64,000 nucleotides of DNA from Ralstonia mannitolilytica (GTDB taxonomy: Bacteria > Pseudomonadota > Gammaproteobacteria > Burkholderiales > Burkholderiaceae), in contig NZ_CAJPVG010000002.1 of assembly GCF_905397375.1 (NCBI RefSeq), positions 372,001 to 436,000 on the forward strand. Reading direction: 5' to 3'. Below are positions 18,379-27,475 of the stretch, one piece after another (within the stretch, counting starts at the first letter, position 1; each line of letters starts with the position of its first letter). A program made the translations under genes and the position numbers. The notes under the pieces were generated by a model that was given only the letters and a program-made list of their open reading frames with translations, was not told where the DNA came from and did not search any database.

Positions 18379-18558
18379 ATGGCTGTTCAACAAAACAAGA
18401 AGTCGCCGTCCAAGCGCGGCATGCATCGTTCGCACGATTTCCTGACGACGGCCCCGATCGCTGTCGAGCCGACCACCGGCGAAGTGCACCTGCGTCACCA
18501 CGTGAGCCCGAACGGCTACTATCGCGGCCGCAAGGTTGTGAAGACCAAGAACGACTGA
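18379..18558 (+). CDS. rpmF: 50S ribosomal protein L32
   Basis: A 59-residue ribosomal protein starting MAVQQNKKSPSKRGMHRSHD and ending VVKTKND. The basic N-terminus and the GYYRGRKV block are diagnostic of L32. As in some other proteobacteria it lacks the zinc-binding cysteines. TAGGAG precedes the start. A strong terminator follows within 70 bases. Confidence 0.97.
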   Translation: MAVQQNKKSPSKRGMHRSHDFLTTAPIAVEPTTGEVHLRHHVSPNGYYRGRKVVKTKND

Positions 18559-18624
18559 TGCGTTTTGCCAGTCCTCTGGCAAGCGTGTCCGGTTGGTCTG
18601 AACGCGAAGATTCATGATGCAAAC

Positions 18625-18656
18625 AAAAAAGCGGCAAGCGAATTTGCCGCTTTTTT
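18625..18656 (+). terminator. Intrinsic terminator after rpmF
   Basis: GCGGCAA (18631-18637) pairs with TTGCCGC (18644-18650), flanked by six As on the left and six Ts on the right. It separates the ribosomal unit from plsX, so plsX needs read-through or its own promoter. Confidence 0.88.
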
Positions 18657-18746
18657 GCTGAACGGAGTCCGGCAGAGCGTACGGGTTTGTGTACCATACG
18701 CGCGCCAACGGCCGGAGCCGCACGTGAAACCGCAACTCAGACTCGC

Positions 18747-19808
18747 ATGACCATCAAGCTTGCCATCGACTGCATGGGTGGTGATCACGGCGTTGGCGTG
18801 ACGATCCCTGCAGCGATCCAATTCCTCGCCGCACACGAAGACGTCGAAATGCTGCTCGTCGGGCAGCCCGATGCCATTGCGGCGCAGCTCAAGCGCCTAC
18901 ACGCCACCGCGAACCCGCGCGTCCATGTCGTTGCCGCCTCCGAGGTGGTGTCGATGGATGACCCCGTCGAGATCGCGCTGCGCAAGAAGAAAGATTCGTC
19001 GATGCGCGTGGCCATCAATCAGGTCAAGGACGGTGCTGCGCAGGCGTGTGTTTCTGCCGGCAACACCGGTGCGCTGATGGCCGTGTCGCGTTACGTCCTC
19101 AAGACGCTGGACGGCATTGATCGCCCGGCCATCGCCACCGCCATCCCGAACGAGAAGGGCGCCGGCACCACGGTGCTCGATCTTGGCGCCAATGCCGACT
19201 GCGAGCCCGCGCACCTGCTGCAATTTGCGCAGATGGCGTCGGCGATGGTGTCGGTGGTCGAGCAGAAGCCGCGCCCGACGGTCGGCCTGCTCAACATCGG
19301 CGAAGAGGTCATCAAAGGCAACGAGGTGGTCAAGCAGGCCGGTGAGCTGCTGCGCGCCTCCGATCTGAACTTCTTCGGCAACGTCGAAGGCAACGATATC
19401 TTCAAGGGCACGACCGACATCGTCGTCTGCGACGGTTTTGTCGGGAACGTCGCGCTCAAGAGCACCGAAGGTCTCGCCAAGATGATCGGCGAGATGCTGC
19501 GTGAGGAGTTCAGCCGCTCCTGGTTCACCAAGCTGCTTGCCCTGGTGGCGCTCCCGGTGCTGTCACGCTTCAAACGCCGCGTGGACCATCGGCGCTACAA
19601 TGGCGCCGCGCTGCTCGGCTTGCGTGGTCTGGTCATCAAGAGCCACGGCTCGGCCGATGCCTACGCGTTTGAATGGGCCATCAAGCGGGCTTACGACGCC
19701 GCGGCCAACGGCGTGATCGCCCGCATTGCGCAGGCTTTCGAATCGCACCACGACGCAGCCGGTGCTGCGCTCGTCTCTACGTCCACTCCGGCCGCCGACG
19801 CCGCCTGA
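18747..19808 (+). CDS. plsX: Phosphate acyltransferase PlsX
   Basis: A 353-residue enzyme converting acyl-ACP to acyl-phosphate for phospholipid synthesis. The N-terminal IDCMGGDHG loop is near residues 7-15; SAGNTGALMAVSRY and PRPTVGLLNIGEE are further family blocks. The ATG at 18747 starts MTIKLAIDCMGGD; upstream sequence is leader. It heads the fab cluster and is followed by fabH after 37 bases. Confidence 0.95.
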   Translation: MTIKLAIDCMGGDHGVGVTIPAAIQFLAAHEDVEMLLVGQPDAIAAQLKRLHATANPRVHVVAASEVVSMDDPVEIALRKKKDSSMRVAINQVKDGAAQACVSAGNTGALMAVSRYVLKTLDGIDRPAIATAIPNEKGAGTTVLDLGANADCEPAHLLQFAQMASAMVSVVEQKPRPTVGLLNIGEEVIKGNEVVKQAGELLRASDLNFFGNVEGNDIFKGTTDIVVCDGFVGNVALKSTEGLAKMIGEMLREEFSRSWFTKLLALVALPVLSRFKRRVDHRRYNGAALLGLRGLVIKSHGSADAYAFEWAIKRAYDAAANGVIARIAQAFESHHDAAGAALVSTSTPAADAA

Positions 19809-19845
19809 ACGCGTCGCCTCCGAGTCAGATTTCACCCCACCGCAC

Positions 19846-20826
19846 ATGACACGTTTCGCAAGGATCATCGGTACGGGCAGCTACCTGCCGCCCAAGCGGG
19901 TCACCAATGACGAACTGGCGGCCCAGCTGGCCGAGAAGGGCATCGAGACCAGCGATGAATGGATCGTCTCGCGCAGCGGCATCCGCGCACGCCATTTTGC
20001 TGAGCCCGATGTCGCGTGCAGCGATCTGGCCGTGAAGGCAGCCGAGCGCGCCATCGAAGCAGCCGGCATCGATCGCGCCGAACTCGATTTGATCCTGGTG
20101 GCGACGTCCACGCCGGATTTCGTCTTCCCGAGCACCGCTTGCCTGGTGCAGCAGAAGCTCGGCATCAGCAACGGTTGCGCCGCATTTGACGTGCAGGCGG
20201 TCTGTTCCGGCTTCGTCTACGCGCTGTCGACAGCCGACAAGTTCATCCGCTCGGGCGCGTACCGCAACGTGTTGGTGATCGGCTCCGAGGTCTTCTCGCG
20301 CATCATCGATTTCAACGATCGCACCACGTGCGTGCTGTTCGGTGATGGTGCCGGCGCCGTCGTGCTGCAAGCGTCCGACGAGCCGGGCATCCTGTCGACC
20401 GCCCTGCATGCCGATGGCAGCCACGCAAACATCCTCTGCGTGCCGGGCAACGTGGCCGCAGGTGCGATTCAGGGTAGCGCCTTCCTGTACATGGACGGCC
20501 AGGCCGTGTTCAAGCTGGCCGTGACCGTGCTCGACAAGGTCGCACGCGAGGCGTTGGCAGCGGCTGAACTGGACGCTTCGCAGGTTGACTGGCTCATTCC
20601 GCACCAGGCCAACATCCGCATCATGCAGGGCACGACCAAGAAGCTGGGTCTTTCGAACGAGCGCCTCATCGTGACGGTGGATGAGCACGGCAATACGTCA
20701 GCCGCTTCGATTCCGCTTGCACTCGACGTCGCCGTGCGCGACGGCCGTATCCAGCGCGGCCATCACGTGATGCTCGAAGGCGTGGGCGGCGGCTTTACGT
20801 GGGGCGCTGCGTTGCTGCGCTTCTGA
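19846..20826 (+). CDS. fabH: 3-oxoacyl-ACP synthase III (beta-ketoacyl-ACP synthase III)
   Basis: A 326-residue initiating condensing enzyme joining acetyl-CoA and malonyl-ACP. The catalytic Cys is C120 in DVQAVCSGFVYAL. The His and Asn of the triad are in WLIPHQANIRIM and HGNTSAASIP. The ATG at 19846 (MTRFARIIGTGSYLP) gives the family N-terminus. It lies between plsX and fabD in the conserved order. Confidence 0.95.
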   Translation: MTRFARIIGTGSYLPPKRVTNDELAAQLAEKGIETSDEWIVSRSGIRARHFAEPDVACSDLAVKAAERAIEAAGIDRAELDLILVATSTPDFVFPSTACLVQQKLGISNGCAAFDVQAVCSGFVYALSTADKFIRSGAYRNVLVIGSEVFSRIIDFNDRTTCVLFGDGAGAVVLQASDEPGILSTALHADGSHANILCVPGNVAAGAIQGSAFLYMDGQAVFKLAVTVLDKVAREALAAAELDASQVDWLIPHQANIRIMQGTTKKLGLSNERLIVTVDEHGNTSAASIPLALDVAVRDGRIQRGHHVMLEGVGGGFTWGAALLRF

Positions 20827-20866
20827 TCTCCCGATCGACGAATTTCCAGAACACACAATACGAGCC

Positions 20867-21796
20867 ATGACATTCGCTTTCGTCTTTCCCGGCCAGGGTT
20901 CGCAATCGGTCGGCATGTTGAATGCCTTTGCCGACCACGCCGCCGTCAAGGAAACGCTGGCTGAAGCCTCGGACGCGCTGGGCCAAGACATCGGCAAGCT
21001 GATTGCCGAAGGTCCGGCCGAAGAATTGAACCTGACGACCAACACGCAGCCGGTCATGCTGACGGCCGCAGTGGCCGTCTACCGTGCGTGGCAGGCGGCG
21101 GGCGGCCCGGCGCCCACCGTCGTGGCCGGCCATAGCCTCGGTGAGTATTCGGCACTAGTTGCGGCGGGCGCCATCGCCTTCAAGGATGCCGTGCCGCTGG
21201 TGCGCTTTCGCGCGAAGGCGATGCAGGAAGCCGTGCCGGTGGGCGAGGGCGGCATGGCCGCGATTCTCGGCTTGTCGGATGATGATGTGCGCGCCGCCTG
21301 CGCTGAAGCGTCTGCCGCAGGCGTGGTCGAGGCGGTGAACTTCAACGCCCCGGCCCAAGTCGTGATTGCCGGTGCCAAGGCCGCCGTCGAAAAGGCTTGC
21401 GAAATCGCCAAGGCCAAGGGTGCCAAGCGTGCGCTGCCGCTGCCGGTGTCGGCGCCGTTCCATTCGTCGCTGCTCAAGCCGGCATCCGATCGCCTGCGCG
21501 AGTATCTGGCCAACGTGGCGGTCAGTGCGCCCGCCATTCCGGTCATCAACAACGTAGACGTGGCCATCGTGAATGATCCGGCTGCCATCAAGGACGCGCT
21601 GGTGCGCCAGGCCGCTTCGCCGGTGCGCTGGGTCGAGACGGTGCAGAAGATGAAGGCTGACGGCGTCACCCGCGTGGTCGAGTGCGGTCCGGGCAAGGTG
21701 CTGGCGGGCCTGACCAAGCGTATCGACGGCGACATCGTCGGCGATGCGATCTTCGATCCGGCTTCGCTGGAAGCTGTGCTGGGCCAACTCAAATAA
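20867..21796 (+). CDS. fabD: Malonyl-CoA:ACP transacylase
   Basis: A 309-residue transacylase loading malonyl groups onto ACP. The FPGQGSQSVGM start block is at residues 8-18. The active serine is S90 in VAGHSLGEYSAL, and the catalytic His is in PVSAPFHSSLL near residue 200. It lies 40 bases after fabH and 14 bases before fabG. Confidence 0.95.
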   Translation: MTFAFVFPGQGSQSVGMLNAFADHAAVKETLAEASDALGQDIGKLIAEGPAEELNLTTNTQPVMLTAAVAVYRAWQAAGGPAPTVVAGHSLGEYSALVAAGAIAFKDAVPLVRFRAKAMQEAVPVGEGGMAAILGLSDDDVRAACAEASAAGVVEAVNFNAPAQVVIAGAKAAVEKACEIAKAKGAKRALPLPVSAPFHSSLLKPASDRLREYLANVAVSAPAIPVINNVDVAIVNDPAAIKDALVRQAASPVRWVETVQKMKADGVTRVVECGPGKVLAGLTKRIDGDIVGDAIFDPASLEAVLGQLK

Positions 21797-21810
21797 TCAA
21801 CGGGATCCGT

Positions 21811-22560
21811 ATGACCCAAGCATTGAACAACCAGGTCGCGCTCGTCACGGGCGCTTCGCGCGGCATTGGCCGTGCCATTGCGCTGGAACTGGCGCGCCAG
21901 GGTGCGACGGTGGTCGGCACGGCCACGTCGGAGGGCGGTGCGCAGGCCATCACGGCTTACTTTGCCGAAGCCGGCCTGAAGGGCGCGGGCGTGGTGCTCA
22001 ACGTGAACGACGCCGCGCGCTGTGAAAGCGTCATTGACGAAACCATCAAGACGCATGGCGGGCTCAACATCCTCGTCAACAATGCCGGCATCACGCAGGA
22101 CAACCTTGCGATGCGCATGAAGGATGAGGAGTGGGTCTCCGTCATCGATACGAACCTCTCCGCGGTGTTCCGCCTCTCGCGCGCCGTGCTGCGCCCGATG
22201 ATGAAGGCGCGCGGCGGTCGCATCATCAACATCACGTCGGTGGTAGGGTCGGCGGGCAACCCGGGCCAGGCCAACTACGCGGCGGCCAAGGCTGGTGTGG
22301 AGGGCATGGCGCGCGCACTGGCCCGCGAGATCGGCAGCCGCAATATCACGGTGAACTGCATCGCGCCGGGCTTTATTGATACCGACATGACGAAGGTTCT
22401 GTCGGAGGAGCAACATACCGCGCTGAAGGCGCAGATTCCGCTGGGCCGCCTGGGTGCGCCCGAGGACATCGCCAGCGCGGTCGCCTTCCTGGCGTCGCCG
22501 GCGGCGGGCTACATTACGGGCTCGACGCTGCACGTCAACGGCGGCATGTACATGGGATAA
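21811..22560 (+). CDS. fabG: 3-oxoacyl-ACP reductase
   Basis: A 249-residue NADPH-dependent short-chain dehydrogenase. The cofactor loop is VTGASRGIGRAIALELA near residue 12. The structural NNAG and the catalytic Ser, Tyr and Lys are in ITSVVGSAGNPGQANYAAAK near residues 138-157. The C-terminus ending HVNGGMYMG is typical of FabG. The start is directly after fabD. Confidence 0.95.
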   Translation: MTQALNNQVALVTGASRGIGRAIALELARQGATVVGTATSEGGAQAITAYFAEAGLKGAGVVLNVNDAARCESVIDETIKTHGGLNILVNNAGITQDNLAMRMKDEEWVSVIDTNLSAVFRLSRAVLRPMMKARGGRIINITSVVGSAGNPGQANYAAAKAGVEGMARALAREIGSRNITVNCIAPGFIDTDMTKVLSEEQHTALKAQIPLGRLGAPEDIASAVAFLASPAAGYITGSTLHVNGGMYMG

Positions 22561-22699
22561 GGAAGCCGTCCCGGCGGTGGTTGTGCGGGGCCTTGCGCAT
22601 GCGCAGGTTCGTGCAAAATCACTGAATTAACAGGCTTTTAGCATCATATTGGGCGCAGTTCTTGCATGGTTTCCGGCGCGGTTTTTCGCCACGCAAACC

Positions 22700-22708
22700 T
22701 GCTAGAAT
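22700..22708 (+). promoter_or_regulatory. Extended -10 promoter element of acpP
   Basis: TGCTAGAAT (TGn plus TAGAAT) lies 40 bases upstream of the acpP ATG in the 187-base fabG-acpP gap. The -35 region is poor, consistent with an extended -10 promoter giving acpP extra transcription over the fab genes. Confidence 0.5.
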
Positions 22709-22747
22709 GCGCGCACTTTTTGTCGAATACTTCCCTGGAGGGTTTAC

Positions 22748-22987
22748 ATGGACAACATCGAACAACGCGTCAAGAAGATCGTCGCGGAACAACTCGGCGT
22801 GGCCGAAGCTGACATCAAGAATGAATCGTCGTTCGTGAACGATCTGGGCGCGGATTCGCTCGATACGGTTGAGCTGGTGATGGCGCTGGAAGACGAGTTC
22901 GGCATGGAAATCCCGGACGAAGAAGCTGAAAAGATCACCACGGTGCAGCAAGCCATCGACTACGCTACCGCCCACGTCAAGGCCTAA
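22748..22987 (+). CDS. acpP: Acyl carrier protein
   Basis: A 79-residue acidic carrier. The phosphopantetheine attachment serine is S37 in the [19 protein letters not shown] block. Helix II is strongly acidic, as needed to dock the Fab enzymes. The ribosome site CTGGAGGG precedes the ATG. AcpS, which modifies it, is encoded at 36002 in this window. Confidence 0.97.
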
Positions 22988-23013
22988 GCGTCAATCGATC
23001 TCTTGACATCGCG

Positions 23014-23067
23014 GGCCACAGAAAGGGCGGTTGTCCGGCTTGACCGGGTGGCGCGCTTTCTGTGGCC
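23014..23067 (+). other. Long hairpin in the acpP-fabF gap (possible attenuator)
   Basis: GGCCACAGAAAG (23014-23025) pairs perfectly with CTTTCTGTGGCC (23056-23067) across a 30-base GC-rich loop, followed by TTTG. The 12-pair stem lies between the very highly expressed acpP and the catalytic fabF. The short T tract suggests partial termination or mRNA end protection rather than a full stop. Confidence 0.6.
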
Positions 23068-23100
23068 TTTGTCGCTGATACAGAGTTGCAGGAAAGCATA

Positions 23101-24333
23101 GTGAGCCGTCGTCGCGTCGTCGTAACCGGCCTGGGGCTGGTTTCTCCGGTAGGAAACTCGGTCGCCGAGGGGTGGGCCAATCTGGTCGCCGGCAAGTCCG
23201 GGATCGCCACCGTCACCAAATTCGATCATTCCAACCTGGCCGTGCACTTCGCTGGTGAAGTGAAGGGTTTCAACGTCGAGGACTACATCTCGGCCAAGGA
23301 CGCCCGCCAGATGGATACGTTCATCCACTACGGTATTGCTGCCGGCGTGCAAGCGCTCAAGGACAGCGGCCTGGAGGTGAACGAGGCCAATGCCGAGCGC
23401 ATTGGCGTGCTGGTTGGGTCTGGCATCGGCGGTCTGCCCATGATCGAGGACACGCATGCCACATACATGGAGCGTGGTCCGCGCCGGATTTCACCGTTCT
23501 TCGTGCCGGGTTCAATCATCAACATGATCTCGGGCCATCTGAGCATCATGTTCGGCCTGAAGGGCCCGAACCTGGCAGCCGTTACGGCGTGTACGACGGG
23601 CCTGCACAGCATCGGCCTGGCGGCGCGCCTGATCCAGGCCGGCGATGCCGACGTGATGGTGGCCGGCGGCGCAGAATCCACGGTGTCGCCGTTGGGTATC
23701 GGTGGCTTTGCCGCAGCGCGGGCGCTGTCTACCCGCAATGATGATCCTGCGACGGCATCTCGCCCCTGGGACAAGGATCGCGACGGCTTCGTCCTGGGCG
23801 AGGGCGCTGGCGTCATGGTGCTCGAAGAGTACGAGGCGGCAAAGGCGCGGGGCGCCAAAATCTACGCCGAGGTCGCGGGCTTCGGCATGAGCGGTGACGC
23901 GTTCCACATGACGGCGCCGAACATGGACGGCCCGCGCCGCTGCATGGTGGCAGCTCTGCGTGATGCCGGCATCAACGCCGATCAGGTGCAGTATCTGAAC
24001 GCGCACGGCACCTCCACGCCGCTCGGTGACAAGAACGAAAGCGACGCCATCAAGGCCGCCTTTGGCGACCATGCCAAGAACGTCGTCGTGAACTCGACCA
24101 AGTCCATGACCGGCCACTTGCTGGGCGGTGCGGGCGGCCTGGAGTCGGTGTTCACGGTGCTGGCGCTTCACCACCAGGTGTCGCCGCCGACCATCAACAT
24201 CTTCAACCAGGACCCGGAGTGCGATCTCGATTACTGCGCCAACACCGCGCGTGACATGAAGATCGACGTGGCCGTGAAGAACAATTTCGGCTTCGGCGGC
24301 ACCAACGGCACGCTGGTGTTCAAGCGTCCTTAA
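23101..24333 (+). CDS. fabF: 3-oxoacyl-ACP synthase II
   Basis: A 410-residue elongating condensing enzyme. The nucleophile is C164 in AAVTACTTGLHSIG. The two catalytic histidines are in LNAHGTSTPLGDK and STKSMTGHLLGGAGG. The GTG at 23101, preceded by CAGGAAAG, gives the usual length; an in-frame GTG at 23062 lies inside the upstream hairpin stem and is unlikely. It is the last Fab enzyme in the cluster. Confidence 0.95.
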   Translation: MSRRRVVVTGLGLVSPVGNSVAEGWANLVAGKSGIATVTKFDHSNLAVHFAGEVKGFNVEDYISAKDARQMDTFIHYGIAAGVQALKDSGLEVNEANAERIGVLVGSGIGGLPMIEDTHATYMERGPRRISPFFVPGSIINMISGHLSIMFGLKGPNLAAVTACTTGLHSIGLAARLIQAGDADVMVAGGAESTVSPLGIGGFAAARALSTRNDDPATASRPWDKDRDGFVLGEGAGVMVLEEYEAAKARGAKIYAEVAGFGMSGDAFHMTAPNMDGPRRCMVAALRDAGINADQVQYLNAHGTSTPLGDKNESDAIKAAFGDHAKNVVVNSTKSMTGHLLGGAGGLESVFTVLALHHQVSPPTINIFNQDPECDLDYCANTARDMKIDVAVKNNFGFGGTNGTLVFKRP

Positions 24334-24386
24334 GGCGCCTCGGCACGCGGTCACCGGGTGATTGCCTGCCGCGGAGCGATCTGCCC

Positions 24387-24878
24387 TTGGTTGTTCAGCA
24401 TTTCGTTTTTTCAGCGCGGTATCGGCACTTGACTGCGGCGAGCCGATTCGCTCTGGCGAGTGCGATCCTGTCTGTGGTGGCGTGGCTCGCATGCGCGTGG
24501 GGTGAAGCGCTGCCGTTTCCCGTATGGCTCTGCATTGGTGGTCTCGCAGTGGCGGCTTGCGTCCCGCTGATTGTCAATCGGACGCCGCTCGAGATGGAAC
24601 TGATGTGGCGCGCCCGCCTCAAAGAAGGCGGGGAGCCGGGAACGCCCGTGTGGCAGGTCCGCTTGAAGACCGGCAAAGCGCTCCGAAATGCGCTTCTGCT
24701 ATGGTGTTGGCCGCTTGGCGAGCGCGTTCTGGTGATGGGTGTCGCCCACGGTGGGTGGTGCCCACAGATCCTGGTGCTGTCGCCGCCATGGTGTGCTGCC
24801 AGGCAATTACGTCGTACGCGAAGTCTGTTGCGCCTCGGGCCGCCATCAGCAGCTTCTGGGGCAGGCAGTGTGTCGTAG
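24387..24878 (+). CDS. Putative inner-membrane protein between fabF and rpoE
   Basis: A 163-residue protein from a TTG start. It has two hydrophobic helices (about residues 22-39 and 44-62) followed by a roughly 90-residue cytoplasmic part with many Trp and Leu (VWQVRLKTG, LLLWCWPLGER). I do not recognise it confidently. The two-helix-plus-tail layout resembles the YgfX/CptA family, but this is layout only. Start choice is uncertain because there is no strong ribosome site. It lies 53 bases after fabF and 61 before rpoE. Confidence 0.55.
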   Translation: MVVQHFVFSARYRHLTAASRFALASAILSVVAWLACAWGEALPFPVWLCIGGLAVAACVPLIVNRTPLEMELMWRARLKEGGEPGTPVWQVRLKTGKALRNALLLWCWPLGERVLVMGVAHGGWCPQILVLSPPWCAARQLRRTRSLLRLGPPSAASGAGSVS

Positions 24879-24879
24879 G

Positions 24880-24885
24880 TAAAAT
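24880..24885 (+). promoter_or_regulatory. Possible -10 element upstream of rpoE
   Basis: TAAAAT within GGTAAAATACAAC lies 55 bases before the rpoE GTG start. No convincing -35 or sigma-E-type GGAAC box is seen upstream, so rpoE autoregulation is not demonstrated here. Confidence 0.3.
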
Positions 24886-24939
24886 ACAACGTTTCCCAGT
24901 CATAAAAATTCAAGGCGATACACTGCAGGTGAAGAATCC

Positions 24940-25539
24940 GTGGGCGAGCGCGAAGCCGACCAGATCCTCGTCGAGCGCGTCCAGCAAGGCGACAAGCGGG
25001 CGTTTGAGCTGCTGGTGGTCAAGTACCATCGCAAGATCATCCGTCTCGTTTCACGCCTGATCCGAGACCCGGCGGAGGTGGAGGATGTGGCGCAGGATGC
25101 CTTTATCAAGGCCTACCGTGCACTGCCCCAGTTCCGGGGCGAATCCGCGTTCTACACGTGGCTGTATCGCATCGCCGTCAATACAGCCAAGAATTACCTG
25201 GCGACGCAGGGCCGGCGCCCCGAATCGTCCAGCGACATCGACACCGAAGAGGCTGAAACTTTTGCCGATGGTGAACAACTAAGGGATATCAATACGCCGG
25301 ACTCCATGCTGCATACCAAGCAGGTCGCCGAAACGGTGAACCGTGCAATGGAAGCGCTGCCCGAGGAATTGCGCACTGCAATTACGCTGCGGGAGATCGA
25401 GGGTCTGAGCTATGAGGAAATCGCCGAGGCGATGGAATGCCCGATCGGCACCGTCCGGTCCCGCATCTTCCGGGCGCGCGAGGCGATTGCCGAGAAGTTG
25501 CGTCCTCTGCTTGGAACGGTGGAGGGCAAACGGTGGTAG
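24940..25539 (+). CDS. rpoE: RNA polymerase sigma factor RpoE (sigma-24, envelope stress)
   Basis: A 199-residue ECF sigma factor. Region 2 contains VAQDAFIKAYRALPQFRG and FYTWLYRIAVNTAKNYL (about residues 50-87). Region 4 has GLSYEEIAEAMECPIGTVRS (about 153-172). A GTG at 24940 gives VGEREADQILVERVQQGD, the usual RpoE/AlgU N-terminus. The next two genes are its anti-sigma factor and the regulator of that factor, so this is the sigma-E/AlgU type that answers misfolded outer-membrane proteins. Confidence 0.95.
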   Translation: MGEREADQILVERVQQGDKRAFELLVVKYHRKIIRLVSRLIRDPAEVEDVAQDAFIKAYRALPQFRGESAFYTWLYRIAVNTAKNYLATQGRRPESSSDIDTEEAETFADGEQLRDINTPDSMLHTKQVAETVNRAMEALPEELRTAITLREIEGLSYEEIAEAMECPIGTVRSRIFRAREAIAEKLRPLLGTVEGKRW

Positions 25540-25645
25540 CCAGCCGATATGAAAAGCCGGCGGCCCGAATGGCTGCAAACGGCGAAACCTCGGGAAGTCT
25601 TCTCTCGGATCGTTGATTGGACGTTGGAGTTTTTGGGGTCGGGAA

Positions 25646-26278
25646 ATGGGTCAGGCTCAAATGCAGACGGCAGAAGCGGAGTTCGCGCAACGCATCTCCG
25701 CCTTGATGGACGGTGAAATCGCAGCGCACGAAGTGTCGTCTGCCGTGGATCTCGCGAAGGACGGAGAGGGCGCCGTGCACTGGCGCGAGTATCAGTTGAT
25801 CGGCGATGTGCTCCGATCGGAGGACTTGCTCCACACCCGTTCTTCAGAAGACTTCCTCAAGCGGTTTTCGGCCAAGCTCGAGGCCGAGCCCCATCTGCTG
25901 GTGCCGGCAGTGGCGCAGCGGGCGCAAGCGCAAGAGAGGCACCGCTTCCTGGTCAGCCCTGCCTGGGTTCGCCGGATCGTGCCCTCGACTGCTGTGGCGG
26001 CGGCGGTGGCGGCCGTTAGCTGGGTCGTCGTGCCGCAGTTGCGCGGCCCGGCGGATGGCGCAGACGGCTCCCCCGCGCTGGTGGCCAAGGCCGCGCAAGG
26101 TGCCGATGCCCCGGCTGTGACCTTGGCTGCTGCCGATGCCACGCCGATGATTCGCGATGCCCGCCTGGACGAGTATCTGAGTGCGCATCGTCAGTCGGCG
26201 ACCAACGGCATGGTGGTTCCATATCTGCGCGCAGTGGCCAATGGGGTGGCAAACACCCAGGACTCCAATCAGGAATAA
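25646..26278 (+). CDS. rseA: Anti-sigma-E factor RseA/MucA-like
   Basis: A 210-residue single-pass membrane protein. The N-terminal sigma-binding part has FAQRISALMDGEIAAHE (about residues 13-29). One membrane helix follows at about 115-135 (STAVAAAVAAVSWVVVPQL), then a periplasmic tail. It is low in overall similarity to E. coli RseA but has the right domain order and place. The ATG at 25646 was chosen; a Met five codons later is possible. Its stop overlaps the rseB start by one base. Confidence 0.88.
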   Translation: MGQAQMQTAEAEFAQRISALMDGEIAAHEVSSAVDLAKDGEGAVHWREYQLIGDVLRSEDLLHTRSSEDFLKRFSAKLEAEPHLLVPAVAQRAQAQERHRFLVSPAWVRRIVPSTAVAAAVAAVSWVVVPQLRGPADGADGSPALVAKAAQGADAPAVTLAAADATPMIRDARLDEYLSAHRQSATNGMVVPYLRAVANGVANTQDSNQE

Positions 26279-27396
26279 TGCGGGCATCCATGTCGAAGGT
26301 GTGGCACCCCGTTGCCGGGGCAGGCGCCCGCAAGCTCCAAGCCGTTCGTCGGTCCGTCTTTCTTCTCCTGTGTGTTTCCGCGCTCGCGACGGCGGCTCAG
26401 CAGCAACTTGAGCCCATGCCGCGCAAGGAGGCCGCTTCCTGGCTGGCCAAGATTCATCGCGCGGCGCTCAAGCAGAACTATGTCGGCACGCTCACGTATC
26501 AACGTGGCACTGGCATGCATTCCACGCGCATCCAGCATTACGCCGACCTCTTCAATAACGAGTTCGAGCGCATCGAGGCGCTGGACGGCAAGCAGCGCGA
26601 GATGCTGCGGCAGAACGATGTCGTTCGTAACCTCATCTATGACGTCAAGCTGGTCGTCACAGAGCGGCAGGAGCACAAGGACAGCTTCCCTGCGCTTCTG
26701 GCCACTACCAATGGCGACGTGCTCGACCAGTACGACATGCGCCAGCTGTCCCCGGAGCGGGTGGCGGGCATGGACTGCGAAGTCTTCCAGCTTGATCCCA
26801 AGGATGGGTTTCGCTATGCCTATCGCATCTGGGCGGAGCGCAACAGCGGTTTGCTGATGCGCGCCCAGACGATCGGCGAGGACGGAAAGGTTCTTGAGCA
26901 GGTGGCCTTTTCGCAGATTGCCTTGGGCGTGCCGTCGGAAAAGCAGAAGATTGTCTCCGCGCTCAAGAACCTGAGCGGCTGGAATCAGTACGAGGTGGTC
27001 ACGCAGCCGACGAATCTGGCCGAGCAAGGCTGGACGATCGGCAATCCGGTCAAGGGGTTCCAGAAGATCCGCGAAGTGCGTCGCCCGCTCGGCGATATTG
27101 CGCCCGCCGGAAAGAACAGCCCGAGCTTCGAAGTGCAGCAGGTGGTATTCAGCGACGGGCTGGCCGGGTTGTCGCTGTTCATCGAACCCGTATCTGAAAA
27201 ACGTGCGCGGCGCGAAGGCTTCATCTCGCAGGGTGCGACCCATGTGATGGTGCGCCGCATCGGGGACTTCTGGCTGACGGTAGTCGGCGAAGTGCCGTTT
27301 GCTACCATCAAGCAATTCGGCTCGGCTGTGGAATACAAACCGGTTTCCGCCAACGCGGCCAGCGCGGCCGGTAAGCCGGCCGGCGCGCCGCAATAG
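26278..27396 (+). CDS. rseB: Periplasmic regulator RseB/MucB
   Basis: A 372-residue precursor with a signal peptide (hydrophobic core SVFLLLCVSALATAA, cleavage near residue 40). The lipoprotein-binding-like domain follows, with WLAKIHRAALKQNYVGTLTY, and a C-terminal domain with GGT-like turns and THVMVRRIGDFWLTVVGEVP. RseB protects RseA from proteolysis until envelope stress. TAATG overlap with rseA implies translational coupling. Confidence 0.92.
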   Translation: MRASMSKVWHPVAGAGARKLQAVRRSVFLLLCVSALATAAQQQLEPMPRKEAASWLAKIHRAALKQNYVGTLTYQRGTGMHSTRIQHYADLFNNEFERIEALDGKQREMLRQNDVVRNLIYDVKLVVTERQEHKDSFPALLATTNGDVLDQYDMRQLSPERVAGMDCEVFQLDPKDGFRYAYRIWAERNSGLLMRAQTIGEDGKVLEQVAFSQIALGVPSEKQKIVSALKNLSGWNQYEVVTQPTNLAEQGWTIGNPVKGFQKIREVRRPLGDIAPAGKNSPSFEVQQVVFSDGLAGLSLFIEPVSEKRARREGFISQGATHVMVRRIGDFWLTVVGEVPFATIKQFGSAVEYKPVSANAASAAGKPAGAPQ

Positions 27397-27475
27397 CGTT
27401 CGCTGGCATCATCTTGGCTGCGTCGCAGGTTCCGCAGCGCCATTTCTCTACGTGTCTTTGTTTCGGGGAGCTCTC

